Origin: Fibrobacter succinogenes
GTDB taxonomy: Bacteria; Fibrobacterota; Fibrobacteria; Fibrobacterales; Fibrobacteraceae
NCBI GenBank assembly: GCA_902761355.1
Contig: CACWJY010000008.1
Location: 1 to 64,000 of the forward strand
Direction of reading: 5' to 3'
Length of the DNA: 64,000 nucleotides
Shown: positions 1 through 8,263 of the stretch, piece by piece
Position numbering within the stretch: position 1 is the stretch's first letter
Layout of the letters: each line of letters opens with the position of its first letter
The notes under the pieces: model-generated
The model's database searches: none
What the model was told of the DNA's origin: nothing
The model's input: only the letters and a program-made list of their open reading frames with translations
Program-made: the position numbers and the translations under genes

Positions 1-162
1 ATCGTTGAGCGCGTGTCCCAGATGGAGCGCGCCGGTAACGTTCGGGGGCGGAATCACGACCGAGAACGGTTCGCCCTTTCCGCTGGGTGCAAAACTGTTA
101 TTCTCAGCCCAGGTCTTATGCCATCGGGCTTCCACATCTTTAGAATTGTAACGAGTTTCCAT
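1..162 (-). CDS. valS: Valine--tRNA ligase, N-terminal part (cut by window edge)
   Basis: Class I aminoacyl-tRNA synthetase that charges tRNA-Val in the cytoplasm. Only the first 54 codons lie in the window. The translation begins [18 protein letters not shown] and contains [15 protein letters not shown] at residues 38-52. This is the nucleotide-binding 'HIGH' signature in the form typical of ValRS (PPNVTGxLHxGHAL). The start at 162 puts the motif at the usual distance from the N-terminus. No Shine-Dalgarno sequence precedes it; instead a TTTTTCTAAATTT element ends 9 nt upstream, so the transcript may be nearly leaderless. The gene is divergent from the DUF262 pair to its right. Confidence 0.93.
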   Translation of the reverse strand, partial: METRYNSKDVEARWHKTWAENNSFAPSGKGEPFSVVIPPPNVTGALHLGHALND

Positions 163-171
163 AGTGGGCAC

Positions 172-184
172 AAATTTAGAAAAA
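172..184 (-). promoter_or_regulatory. -10-like CTAAATTT element of valS
   Basis: Read on the minus strand the sequence is TTTTTCTAAATTT and it ends 9 nt before the valS ATG. The same T-rich CTAWATT word recurs upstream of at least eleven other genes in this window. Its role as a -10 element is inferred from position and recurrence. Confidence 0.5.
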
Positions 185-346
185 CTCGTAATTCTTGTTC
201 GTTACCGCTTCTTGTACATAAGGGGATATTAGGGACCAAACAGTCATTTTTCGCATTTAGCCAAAGCTTCCATTATTGAATGAAATGTATATTAACACAC
301 AAATATGGTATCCTGCTATACCTATAATTGAAGGACTATCAACCTT

Positions 347-2137
347 ATGCCCAATAGCGAAATTACACTGGAAACAAGGCTTGTCGGTAGCATTTCCGGT
401 CAATTCATCGTTCCTTCCTACCAGCGTGGGTATCGTTGGGGTGTTGAAGAAGTCAACCGCCTACTTAACGATGTGAACTCTATAAACCCTTCTGACGACC
501 GTAAGAACTACTGTCTACAACCGATTGTTGTTCGAAGGATAGATGACAACACGTTCGAACTTATTGATGGTCAACAGAGACTCACCACCATATACCTGAT
601 ATACAAGTATATGCATGAGCAAGGTGGAAAGTTTATTCCAGAAGCCAATTTCAAGCTATCCTATGAAACCCGGCCAAACTCAGGGACCTTCCTCGACAAT
701 ATGGAGGACTCGCTAAAAGACAGCAATATCGATTTTTGGTTCATGAACCAAGCCTACACAACGATAAAGGACTGGTTCGAACAGGAAGGAATATCTGCAT
801 ACCTGAGAATTTCCACGTATTTCAAAGAAAACGTAAGCGTCATATGGTATGAAGTCGGTCCAAACGAGGAACCCATATCCCTATTTACACGACTCAACAT
901 AGGTAAAATCCCCCTCACAAGCGCCGAGCTGGTCAAAGCAATGTTCCTCAGCGAGGACAACTACAAGAAAGAATTCCTAGAGCTCGACGCAGAGAATCTT
1001 TCTCAAAACGACATTAACGAACTTGTCCGTCGTAGACAAGAGGAAATAGCGCTCCAGTGGGACAACATCGAACGGGACCTTCACAATGAATCCCTCTGGT
1101 TTTTTCTAACAAACAGCAGCAAGGACCAATACCAAACGCGTATCGACCTTGTCCTTGACCTGATTTCAAAGAAACCTGTCAGCAACAGGGACACATACTA
1201 TACATTTTTCGCTATCGAAAATCTCCAGAAGCAGCAACCCCTAGAGGATGTCTGGAAAATTGTACGGCGATCATTCCTTACCCTTAAGGACTGGCACGAC
1301 AATCATGAACTATACCATAAAATCGGCTACCTTATCGCGTCGAACGCAGAACAGCTATCCCAGCTATTCCAAGCCTCTTTGGACAAGAAAAAGGACGAAT
1401 TCGCAGCATATCTAGACTCCCGTATTAAGGCGAGCGTATCCTCGACACAGAATTATGCAACCATGTCATTTGAAAAATCTACAGATAAAAGCAAGATCAG
1501 CCGCCTACTCTTACTCTTTAATGTAGAGTCCGTACGCCAGAACGGCGAACAAACCCAATGGTTTCCCTTCGACAAGTATAAGGATTCTACCAAAGGCAAA
1601 ATTCGCTGGAGCCTAGAACATATTCACGCTCAGGTTTCTGAGAGAATGACCCAAGAAAACAACAAGGAATGGTTGAAACTGCACGCCCAATCAATCCGTA
1701 ATCTTGCTGGAGACGGTCCTCAAAGAGAGGCTCGCCTTGCACTGGCAGAAAAAATGGAGCAACTAGCAGAAAAACCAAGACTTGAAGGTGCCGAATTTGA
1801 GCTAATACGCCCAGAAGTAGAATCGGTGTTTAACATAGATAACAGGGTCGAATACCTCCATACAATATCCAACCTGGCACTTCTCAACACATCTGCAAAT
1901 GCAGCGTTAAACAACTCAGCCTTCGATGTCAAAAGGAACGACATCATTCAAATGGATATGCAGGGCCGTTTCATTCCTTTCTGCACAAAAATGGCCTTTC
2001 TAAAGTATTACACCGAATCCGGCAAGACCCAGCTCCACTTTTGGGGGTATGAAGACCGAATTGCCTACATAACGAGTATGAACAGGGTTCTCAGAGACTA
2101 TTTGCCCGCACCGATTACCTTGGAGAGCGAGGATTAA
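347..2137 (+). CDS. DUF262 + DUF1524 (HNH-like) protein, GmrSD-type putative defence nuclease
   Basis: 596 aa. The N-terminal DUF262 (ParB/Srx-like NTPase) signatures are PSYQRGYRW at 23-31, DGQQRLTT at 74-81 and FTRLNIGKIPLTSAELVKA at 180-198. The C-terminal third carries the DUF1524 pattern: EHIHAQ from residue 424 (metal-binding His) and, near 504-530, HTISNLALLNTSAN followed by AFDVKRND. In characterised GmrSD and SspE proteins DUF262 binds and hydrolyses NTPs while DUF1524 cuts or nicks DNA, so this is a plausible complete sensor-nuclease. An AAGGA site lies about 10 nt before the ATG. The next gene starts 2 nt after the stop. Codon use is richer in ATA and AGA than the housekeeping genes, which hints at transfer. 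Target and trigger are unknown. Confidence 0.85.
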   Translation: MPNSEITLETRLVGSISGQFIVPSYQRGYRWGVEEVNRLLNDVNSINPSDDRKNYCLQPIVVRRIDDNTFELIDGQQRLTTIYLIYKYMHEQGGKFIPEANFKLSYETRPNSGTFLDNMEDSLKDSNIDFWFMNQAYTTIKDWFEQEGISAYLRISTYFKENVSVIWYEVGPNEEPISLFTRLNIGKIPLTSAELVKAMFLSEDNYKKEFLELDAENLSQNDINELVRRRQEEIALQWDNIERDLHNESLWFFLTNSSKDQYQTRIDLVLDLISKKPVSNRDTYYTFFAIENLQKQQPLEDVWKIVRRSFLTLKDWHDNHELYHKIGYLIASNAEQLSQLFQASLDKKKDEFAAYLDSRIKASVSSTQNYATMSFEKSTDKSKISRLLLLFNVESVRQNGEQTQWFPFDKYKDSTKGKIRWSLEHIHAQVSERMTQENNKEWLKLHAQSIRNLAGDGPQREARLALAEKMEQLAEKPRLEGAEFELIRPEVESVFNIDNRVEYLHTISNLALLNTSANAALNNSAFDVKRNDIIQMDMQGRFIPFCTKMAFLKYYTESGKTQLHFWGYEDRIAYITSMNRVLRDYLPAPITLESED

Positions 2138-2139
2138 CC

Positions 2140-4329
2140 ATGAGTACGACCTTACACACATTTATCGATATTTTTGACGCGAACTTCGGCGACGAAAGAA
2201 GGCCTATCAATATAACAAAGGTCGAAATACCCATTATCCAGCGAGACTACGCACAAGGTCGAGACAATAAGGATATCCAGCGTATACGAGACCGGTTCCT
2301 TGACGCTTTATATAACGCCGTAGAAGGCACCCCAATAACCCTTGACTTTGTATACGGAAACATCAAGGGAAACGGAGTCATGACGCCTCTCGACGGCCAG
2401 CAGCGACTCACAACCTTATATCTGCTGCACTGGTACGCAAGCAAACGCTGTAAAATTGACGAGACCGAGTGCCGCTGTATAAGAATGTTTAGCTATGAAA
2501 CCCGTTTCAGCGCTAGGGAATTTTGCCTTGATCTGGCTGATTTCACTCCAGATTTCACCCTTCCCCTCGCAAAACAAATACGAAACCAGTCTTGGTTTCC
2601 CTTGGAATGGGAAAAGGACCCGACAATCAGCGCCATGCTGACTATGATTGACGCCATCGATGAAAGATTCCATTCCGTACAGGACCTATGGCAGAAACTC
2701 AAAAACGGGAAAATCAGATTCTACTTCCTTGCCATCAAGGATTTGGGGCTCACCGATGAACTCTATATAAAAATGAACTCTCGCGGCAAGCCACTGACAT
2801 CATTCGAGCACTTTAAGGCTGAGCTGGAAAAAACCATTCGAATGCACAGCGAAGAGTTGGCCAAGCGAATCATAGCAAAGATCGATTCCACATGGACGGA
2901 TCTACTATGGTCCTACCGAGGAGACAACAACATCATAGACGATGAATTCCTACGGTACTTCTATTTCATTTGCTCAGTCATATACTATAAAGCCGGATTA
3001 TCGACCCGCGACAGGAGCTCCGATGTATTTGACCTGCTAAAAGACCTATTCTCCACATCAAACGGAAACGCCGAAGCCAACATTCAACTTCTAGAGTCCT
3101 ATTTCGATTGCTGGACAAACCTCCCCGAGCAATCTACCCCAGCCCAATATCTGGGTAAATTCTTGTCATTAGCACACGAACCCGGAAAAATCATCTCCAA
3201 TCCGGTAGACATCTTCCAAGAATGTCTAGACAAATGTGATGACATTTCTGGCGATAGTAGAAGCTTTACCATAGGTAGAGCCGTCCTCCTGTACGCCATT
3301 ATTCAATACCTACTCCATAGGGATGAAATCAGCGAGGATCAATTCGCAAGGCGTATACGAATCGTACAAAACCTGCTAAACAATTCCGGCAAGGGTGAAT
3401 TGAGTGACAGTACGGAGCGTCAAGGCGGAAACCGTCTACCGGCAATCCTCAAACAAGTGGACTCCATAATCCTCAATGCAGAGGTGGATCTAACTCTAGG
3501 ACCTAACTTAAACAACAACCAGCTAAAGGAAGAAAAGGAAAAACTGGCTTGGACAGAGAGCAACCCCTCCTTGGCCGAGTCACTATTCACCCTAGAAGAC
3601 CACCCGCTTCTATATGGTCAAATCGGAATAATCGGTCTAGAACATCAGGAACTTTTCTCGCGTTTCGGAAAACTATTCGATACAAATACTCGATACGAAA
3701 TAATTATGATGGCACTCATGACCGAAGGGATTTACGCCCAGTACGGCAGCAAGGGAGTCTGTCAGCTAGGGGCCAAGAAAGACGGCAGCTGGAAAGCTCT
3801 ATTCCATCGCAGTGGAAGTACCGGATTCGAACAGACAAAGAAGGTTCTCACCTCATTCCTAGCCAAAAATGACGAATTTTCAACAGACTGGTTAAACGCA
3901 CAAATAAACGCATTTATTTCCGATAGAGAAAGCAAAGCGCAACTTGATTTCCCATATTACTATATAAAATACAGCTCATTTAGGCGCTCCCCCTACGGGA
4001 AATACTTTGCAAGCAACCTAGCCTCGCACCCCTACAACGTAGTTGTAATGCACACAGAGCACAAGAAATCAGAAAATTCATTCCAGCCGTTCCTGTATGA
4101 AGCGGACAAAACCCACATCAACAGGGATGAACTTGGAGAGTCTCTGAGTTATACGGTTGGACAGGATTCAATCGATATAAAATGCTCCGGCAACAGCTTC
4201 GAGGTTAAAAGAACTTGCGGAGACAGCACTTCAACAGAAAGTATCAGCATTCCACAAACGGATGGAATTGACAGTGCCAATCGCATAACCAAACTACAAG
4301 ATTGGCTAAGATCCAAGCATCTTATATAA
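2140..4329 (+). CDS. Second DUF262-family protein, partner of the preceding gene
   Basis: 729 aa. The DUF262 signatures are IPIIQRDYAQGR at 30-41, DGQQRLTT at 85-92 and LYIKMNSRGKPLTSFEHFKAE at 208-228, where the family usually has F-x-R-x-N-x-G-x-PLT. The remaining 500 residues are mostly helical-looking, with a distinct C-terminal part (YYYIKYSSFRRSPYGKYFAS and following). I see no HNH or other nuclease motif there. It begins 2 nt after the upstream DUF262-DUF1524 gene, with GAGGA just before the start, so the two are translationally coupled. The pairing suggests a two-protein NTPase system in which only one partner has a nuclease module. This is inference; no characterised homologue is recognised. 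Confidence 0.78.
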   Translation: MSTTLHTFIDIFDANFGDERRPINITKVEIPIIQRDYAQGRDNKDIQRIRDRFLDALYNAVEGTPITLDFVYGNIKGNGVMTPLDGQQRLTTLYLLHWYASKRCKIDETECRCIRMFSYETRFSAREFCLDLADFTPDFTLPLAKQIRNQSWFPLEWEKDPTISAMLTMIDAIDERFHSVQDLWQKLKNGKIRFYFLAIKDLGLTDELYIKMNSRGKPLTSFEHFKAELEKTIRMHSEELAKRIIAKIDSTWTDLLWSYRGDNNIIDDEFLRYFYFICSVIYYKAGLSTRDRSSDVFDLLKDLFSTSNGNAEANIQLLESYFDCWTNLPEQSTPAQYLGKFLSLAHEPGKIISNPVDIFQECLDKCDDISGDSRSFTIGRAVLLYAIIQYLLHRDEISEDQFARRIRIVQNLLNNSGKGELSDSTERQGGNRLPAILKQVDSIILNAEVDLTLGPNLNNNQLKEEKEKLAWTESNPSLAESLFTLEDHPLLYGQIGIIGLEHQELFSRFGKLFDTNTRYEIIMMALMTEGIYAQYGSKGVCQLGAKKDGSWKALFHRSGSTGFEQTKKVLTSFLAKNDEFSTDWLNAQINAFISDRESKAQLDFPYYYIKYSSFRRSPYGKYFASNLASHPYNVVVMHTEHKKSENSFQPFLYEADKTHINRDELGESLSYTVGQDSIDIKCSGNSFEVKRTCGDSTSTESISIPQTDGIDSANRITKLQDWLRSKHLI

Positions 4330-4625
4330 TTCCACATAAAGCTGATTGAAATACACTTGACAGCCTTACCTAGCCTTGGCTCTGTCAGGCAAATCCGTAC
4401 TTTTTTACAAAACTGCCAAAACGCTGCGGAAATGACCGTTCGGCTCTGTTAGGCCAGACCATATAACTACGGAAACGCTGCGGCGGTTAGATCGCCATTT
4501 TCAGCGTAAAGACATCGATTCCGACGTCAAAGACAGTTTTGGATGGGTTTCCCCTCGCCCGCACTTCATCTCTCGCTGCCCCTTCGCCTAGGGGCTTTGC
4601 TCCTAAATCCCTGTAATCTCAAAAA
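4330..4625. other. Gene-free stretch with degenerate direct repeats and small hairpins
   Basis: About 300 nt between the DUF262 pair and the SIMPL gene, with no supported coding sequence. GGCTCTGTCAGGC (4378-4390) recurs as GGCTCTGTTAGGC (4442-4454), and AAACGCTGCGG (4419-4429) recurs exactly at 4473-4483. TGACAG/CTGTCA arms at about 4359-4387 could form a stem after the DUF262 operon. GCCCCT-TCGCCT-AGGGGC (4578-4595) followed by TTT is a weak terminator-like hairpin. The duplicated words suggest a decayed repeat or insertion scar. Confidence 0.5.
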
Positions 4626-4659
4626 TGTCATTTTATGACATGTATTAAAATATATATTT
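4626..4659 (+). promoter_or_regulatory. Palindromic operator plus TATATTT box upstream of SIMPL gene
   Basis: A perfect inverted repeat TGTCA-TTTTA-TGACA (4626-4640) is followed after 12 nt by TATATTT (4653-4659). With TATATTT as the -10, the palindrome covers the -35 position. The identical arrangement, with the same 12-nt spacing, precedes the gene at 5991, and a weaker version precedes the gene at 5417. Binding of a shared regulator is inferred. Confidence 0.6.
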
Positions 4660-4691
4660 CAAATAAAAAACAATATAACTGGAGGTGCCTT

Positions 4692-5345
4692 ATGGACCAG
4701 AAAACTATTCGCGTTATGGGAGTCGGCAACGTCAAGGTCGCTCCCGATACGACAAGGCTTCGCTTTGAAGTAGATTCCCTACACAAGGACTACGAAACTG
4801 CATATGCAGAAGCTGCGGTGGGGAATAGGGAATTGCGTAAAGCTCTTGAAAAGCTGCGGCTCCCAAATGAATCCCTCAAGACTTCCGATTTTTCAATAAC
4901 CAAGAAAACAGAGTGGAACGACAAAACGAGAAAATATGAATTCGTAGGTTTTAAGCTTAGACAGTCTTTGGCTATTGAACTTTCGCTTGATAGCGTCATC
5001 ACATCGAAGGTCATGTCTGCATTGGGTACGGCCTGGCCCGAATTGGAAGTGAAAATTTCCTTTATAAAGAAAGATACGCATGACGTTAAGTTGCAAATTC
5101 TGGAATCAGCTGTAAAGGACGCCCGCGAAAAAGCAGAGGTTATCGCTAGTACGCTTGGCCACAAGTTGGGCAGCATTGTCAATGTTGATTACTCGAAACA
5201 CCGTTTGGACATTCACGTCCGCGAAGAAGAGTATTGCTGCTGTGAGAGCGTTGCCGCCCCAGGGTGTGATGATTCCATCGATTACACTCCCGAGGACATC
5301 GAAGCCGGCGACACCGTAGAGACTGTTTGGTATTTGGATGGTTGA
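4692..5345 (+). CDS. SIMPL-domain (DUF541) protein, cytoplasmic, with Cys-rich tail
   Basis: 217 aa. IRVMGVGNVKVAPDTTRLRF at the N-terminus and the following alternating helix/strand pattern, including DFSITKKTEWNDKTRKYEF and SAVKDAREKAEVIASTLGHK, match SIMPL/DUF541 (the BP26 and YggE fold). Most family members are periplasmic, but this one has no signal peptide. A C-terminal extension contains three consecutive Cys plus a fourth (YCCCESVAAPGCDD, about residues 178-191), which could bind metal or respond to redox. GGAGGT at 4681 fixes the start at 4692; the longer reading frame begins far upstream of it. It is the first of three neighbouring genes that share an upstream TGTCA-N5-TGACA palindrome. 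The molecular function of SIMPL proteins is unsettled. Confidence 0.75.
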   Translation: MDQKTIRVMGVGNVKVAPDTTRLRFEVDSLHKDYETAYAEAAVGNRELRKALEKLRLPNESLKTSDFSITKKTEWNDKTRKYEFVGFKLRQSLAIELSLDSVITSKVMSALGTAWPELEVKISFIKKDTHDVKLQILESAVKDAREKAEVIASTLGHKLGSIVNVDYSKHRLDIHVREEEYCCCESVAAPGCDDSIDYTPEDIEAGDTVETVWYLDG

Positions 5346-5364
5346 GTAGAATAGAAAACGAAAA

Positions 5365-5395
5365 TGTCGTTATTTGACGCATAGGCTTTATATTT
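5365..5395 (+). promoter_or_regulatory. Degenerate copy of the palindrome plus TATATTT, upstream of beta-helix gene
   Basis: TGTCG-TTATT-TGACG (5365-5379) is followed after 9 nt by TATATTT (5389-5395). The half-sites match the flanking operators at 8 of 10 positions, but the spacing to TATATTT is 3 nt shorter and the symmetry is imperfect. The site may therefore be weaker. Confidence 0.45.
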
Positions 5396-5416
5396 TTAGA
5401 CGTGAGGTATCAAACT

Positions 5417-5905
5417 ATGCTTTCAGAGAAATACGAAAATCAGGTTTTTGCGGAAAAGGTCAAAATTTTGGAGGGGACCTTGACATTTGAGAATTGCATT
5501 TTCGAAAAAGGCGTATATATTAAGGGCGATAACAAGCGTTATTTTCTTGTAGGTGAAGTTGTTCGCGCGGTTTTTAACTCTTGTGCGTTCCATTCCAAAG
5601 GCGATGATCCATGCGTTGCTCTTTGGACGCGTGCTCAAGGTGAGTTCGTTGGTTGCAAAATGTTCTCTGAAGACTATGTTCCGGTCCGTATAGATACGGG
5701 ATCCCATGGGGTATTCCGCGATTGTTCTATAGACTATCCCGTTAAAAGATGTGGCGTTGCGATTATGGGTGCCTCGTCGGGAGAATTTGAAAATTGTCGC
5801 TTTTGCCATTTTGGAGAAGATCCTGCTAAGGTTGAACCGGTGTACTTTGATGCTCACGATAAAGAAAAAACTCGTTTTGAGAACTGTTCCTTCTGCAAAA
5901 AGTAA
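5417..5905 (+). CDS. Small cysteine-rich parallel beta-helix protein
   Basis: 162 aa, no signal peptide. It is made of about six coils with the pattern [TVERF]-F-x-x-C-x-[FI]: TFENCIF, VFNSCAF, EFVGCKM, VFRDCSI, EFENCRF and RFENCSF. Such repeats typically build a right-handed beta-helix with a Cys ladder. Ten of 162 residues are Cys, which is high for a cytoplasmic protein. The ATG at 5417 is preceded by GAGGT at 8-nt spacing; the GTG 15 nt upstream would place this site inside the gene and is not preferred. It is the middle gene of the trio that shares the TGTC palindrome. No enzymatic motif is seen; a binding or scaffold role is possible. Confidence 0.65.
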   Translation: MLSEKYENQVFAEKVKILEGTLTFENCIFEKGVYIKGDNKRYFLVGEVVRAVFNSCAFHSKGDDPCVALWTRAQGEFVGCKMFSEDYVPVRIDTGSHGVFRDCSIDYPVKRCGVAIMGASSGEFENCRFCHFGEDPAKVEPVYFDAHDKEKTRFENCSFCKK

Positions 5906-5929
5906 TCTAGCAGATTGTTAAAACATTCT

Positions 5930-5963
5930 TGTCATTTTCTGACATCTGTTTAAATGTATATTT
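5930..5963 (+). promoter_or_regulatory. Palindromic operator plus TATATTT box upstream of the 369-aa gene
   Basis: A perfect TGTCA-TTTTC-TGACA (5930-5944) is followed after exactly 12 nt by TATATTT (5957-5963). This is the same geometry as the copy at 4626-4659. Confidence 0.6.
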
Positions 5964-5990
5964 ATAGGTGACTCTAAAAAGGAGGCTCCT

Positions 5991-7100
5991 ATGCTGGCAA
6001 ACAACGAAAACAAGAACTTGGAATACTGTCGCTATTATCATGGCGAACAGCAGGATCCGTATAGGGATTCTTTCAAAGGCCGTGCATGGATTGCCGAGCA
6101 ATTTGCAAGTGAAAGTGCCTCGGATTCTGCAAAGAACTTCTTGTCATTTGTGGCGGCGCATATCAGTAAGTGGGAACCTTATGGTTATGAAGTGGATGTC
6201 GCTCGCTACATAGCCTTCTTTGAACATTGCTCTTTTAAAGAAAAAATTGAGATTGCAAGGGGCTATGGGCTTGGGGATGCTCTTCAATTCAAGAAACCTC
6301 GTGGGCGTACCATTTTCGAAAGCCATATGGATGCAGGCTTTTATACACCCGAGACAATCGATATGGGCGTACTGCTCTATAGTGATGGGCGAGTCTATAT
6401 TAAGAATGCTGTGCCGGAAGGCTGCGGTTGCCAGAATTTGCTGCAGGACGGGCAAGATCCCTGCACTCAGGTGTATTTTTATGCAGGGAAATACAAAGAA
6501 ACTGCCGATGTGGTCAAGAAACTGATAGATGAAAACTGGGAACGTATTTCCACATTGCCTTCAAAAATTGATGATTTTGTTTGTGATGGCGGCTTTTCGC
6601 ACTATAAATTCTTGAGCAAACATTTTAGGGGAATGATTTATGGGGGATCGGAGGAATCGAAGGCGGTTGAAATATTTCATAATCGGGTTCTGAATATTTT
6701 CTATCGAACGAATGCGCCTTTCTATGATTGGCTTGATGTTACGACCGATGTTGAAACTTTCGTCGAACAATGGGGCGCTTTGTTAGACGAAATTGATGCT
6801 GATGAAACCCATGCAAAGGTATATGATTTTATCGAAAGTGGTCGGTTTGATGAAGACTGTCGAAATCTTGGTTTTGAAATGGATTGTTTTGAAAGTTTCG
6901 AGAAGCTTTGCAACTGTGATTCTGAAAATACTTTAGGCAACTCGTATAAAGAATTGTTTGCTGTTTGTTCGGATTATCATGTTTTAGGTAATGCGATTTT
7001 TAGCCAGTGGCGTTATTACAATCACTGGGCTGATGATGTAAAAGCGGAATTTGATACCGAATGGTTCAGGCTTGCGTTTAAGCGGCTACTAGAGCTGTAA
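5991..7100 (+). CDS. Unknown cytoplasmic protein, cysteine-rich
   Basis: 369 aa that I do not recognise. There is no signal peptide or membrane segment. The sequence is aromatic-rich and contains 11 Cys, including EGCGCQNLLQDGQDPCTQ (about 143-160) and KLCNCDS near residue 310, either of which could be a metal site. A near-perfect AAGGAGG lies 6 nt before the ATG, so strong translation is likely. It is the third gene preceded by the TGTCA-N5-TGACA palindrome, so it is probably co-regulated with the SIMPL and beta-helix genes. It converges on the lipoprotein gene at 7124 with only 23 nt between the stops and no clear terminator. Confidence 0.7.
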   Translation: MLANNENKNLEYCRYYHGEQQDPYRDSFKGRAWIAEQFASESASDSAKNFLSFVAAHISKWEPYGYEVDVARYIAFFEHCSFKEKIEIARGYGLGDALQFKKPRGRTIFESHMDAGFYTPETIDMGVLLYSDGRVYIKNAVPEGCGCQNLLQDGQDPCTQVYFYAGKYKETADVVKKLIDENWERISTLPSKIDDFVCDGGFSHYKFLSKHFRGMIYGGSEESKAVEIFHNRVLNIFYRTNAPFYDWLDVTTDVETFVEQWGALLDEIDADETHAKVYDFIESGRFDEDCRNLGFEMDCFESFEKLCNCDSENTLGNSYKELFAVCSDYHVLGNAIFSQWRYYNHWADDVKAEFDTEWFRLAFKRLLEL

Positions 7101-7123
7101 AAACAACAAGTATTCCTGATAAC

Positions 7124-8161
7124 CTAGTTTTCTTCGTCCAGGCAGCGTTTGATTTGCTTGCGGATGTATTCCTTGTGCGTGTTGATTCGTTCCAGGTAAC
7201 GCGGGTTCACTGTCGTGTCGCCATCGCAAATCTGCTTCTTGGCGAGAACATCTACATCTGCATAAGAACGGCTGATATGTACATTTGCCAAACAGTTGGA
7301 ATCGCTTTCCGAAAGGTTGTTCCCGGCCGCATTCTTGGTGCTGTCCAAGAGATCGTTCATGCCTTTTTCGAAGATTTCTTGCATCTCAGAATAAGTGGCG
7401 AAATCGTTCTTTTGGCAGAGCGGAGACGGAGTCGGAACGCTGCTGCTGGATTCTGGCTCCGGTTCTGAGCTGGAACTCGATTGAAATTTCTCGGGATACT
7501 TTGCTCTATACTCTTCTTCGGTATAGAGAATTTTATCCCCATCAACATAAAAATTGGCGGGATATGTTTGCCCATCGGAACATTTATATACCGCAGTTCC
7601 TAAATCTCGATGTGTACATGTGTTGCTGGGCACCCCATAAAGAGGAACATCATATTCGTCTAGGACAGCTTTTGTTTTGTCTTCGAGGGAATCTAGCTGC
7701 TCAAGGGTTCGGGTCTGGTTATTGGCAAGTTGTTCCTTTTTCCACCTGACTGTGGCTTGGTAGTCCTGTCCGTCAAGACATTCAAAAGTGGCTCCGACAA
7801 AGTTTTCCCAAGCGCAGTGGATGCTAGGGTCGCTTGCAAGCCTATAGGGCATCGAAGGGTCATAGTTGGAGCTAGACTCAGCTTCGCTGGAACTGGATTG
7901 GACTTCTTCGGAAGAACTTGAACTTTCGCAGGCATCGGAACTGGAAACTGCGCCCGAATCAATGTCATAAACGGGCCTGATTCCATAGAGCGTGTCGATT
8001 TTAGTGCCGTCAAGGTCGTCGGGTGTGGTGATAGAATCGGGTGGCGTATCGTTGTTCGCGCCACTTGTTACAGAAGCGCTTTCACTATCACCACCGCAGC
8101 TTGCCCAAAAGAATGCGGTTGATGATAACAAGATTTTTTTCCAGTGTTTGCGAATATTCAT
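7124..8161 (-). CDS. Serine-rich-linker lipoprotein, unknown function
   Basis: 345 aa. The signal peptide ends with a lipobox-like FFWASC, giving lipidation at Cys22 and an envelope location. Poly-Ser/Glu linkers (SSSSSEEVQSSSSEAESSS near 80-98, QSSSSSEPEPESSSS near 225-240) separate globular segments, a style common in Fibrobacter secreted proteins. The central segment holds a short repeated pattern, FECLDGQDYQATV and VYKCSDGQTYPANF, each with a Cys-x-x-Gly-x-x-Tyr core. The C-terminal part is helical with several Cys. No enzymatic motif is visible. GGAGAACAT lies just before the start on the minus strand. It is not closely coupled to its neighbours. Confidence 0.75.
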   Translation of the reverse strand: MNIRKHWKKILLSSTAFFWASCGGDSESASVTSGANNDTPPDSITTPDDLDGTKIDTLYGIRPVYDIDSGAVSSSDACESSSSSEEVQSSSSEAESSSNYDPSMPYRLASDPSIHCAWENFVGATFECLDGQDYQATVRWKKEQLANNQTRTLEQLDSLEDKTKAVLDEYDVPLYGVPSNTCTHRDLGTAVYKCSDGQTYPANFYVDGDKILYTEEEYRAKYPEKFQSSSSSEPEPESSSSVPTPSPLCQKNDFATYSEMQEIFEKGMNDLLDSTKNAAGNNLSESDSNCLANVHISRSYADVDVLAKKQICDGDTTVNPRYLERINTHKEYIRKQIKRCLDEEN

Positions 8162-8189
8162 ATGTTCTCCTCGATTCTATATAACATAA

Positions 8190-8215
8190 AAATACCCTTT
8201 TGTGAGGGAATTTTC
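8190..8215 (-). terminator. Weak Rho-independent terminator after the DUF4832-like gene
   Basis: On the minus strand AAATTCCCT and AGGGTATTT form a stem with one T-T mismatch around a 6-7 nt loop and run into TTTTT. It lies between the stop of the secreted-protein gene and the lipoprotein gene. Confidence 0.4.
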
Positions 8216-8263
8216 TACTAAAAAATGATTTTGCTATGGATTATTTGTATAAAATTGTGTAAA

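Noticed and set aside
4626..4640. LexA or CRP/FNR site
   Set aside because: The half-site TGTCA/TGACA with 5-nt spacer does not match the LexA, CRP (TGTGA-N6-TCACA) or FNR (TTGAT-N4-ATCAA) words.
4635..4691. Longer reading frame upstream of the SIMPL gene
   Set aside because: It would place the start inside the operator/TATATTT region; GGAGGT at 4681 supports the ATG at 4692.
7285..7749. 154-aa plus-strand frame opposite the Ser-rich lipoprotein
   Set aside because: Antisense to a gene with clear signal peptide and linkers; no RBS or family resemblance.
7880..7925. Ser-codon runs considered as a tandem repeat/CRISPR-like array
   Set aside because: They are poly-Ser/Glu linker codons within a lipoprotein frame, not spaced repeats.
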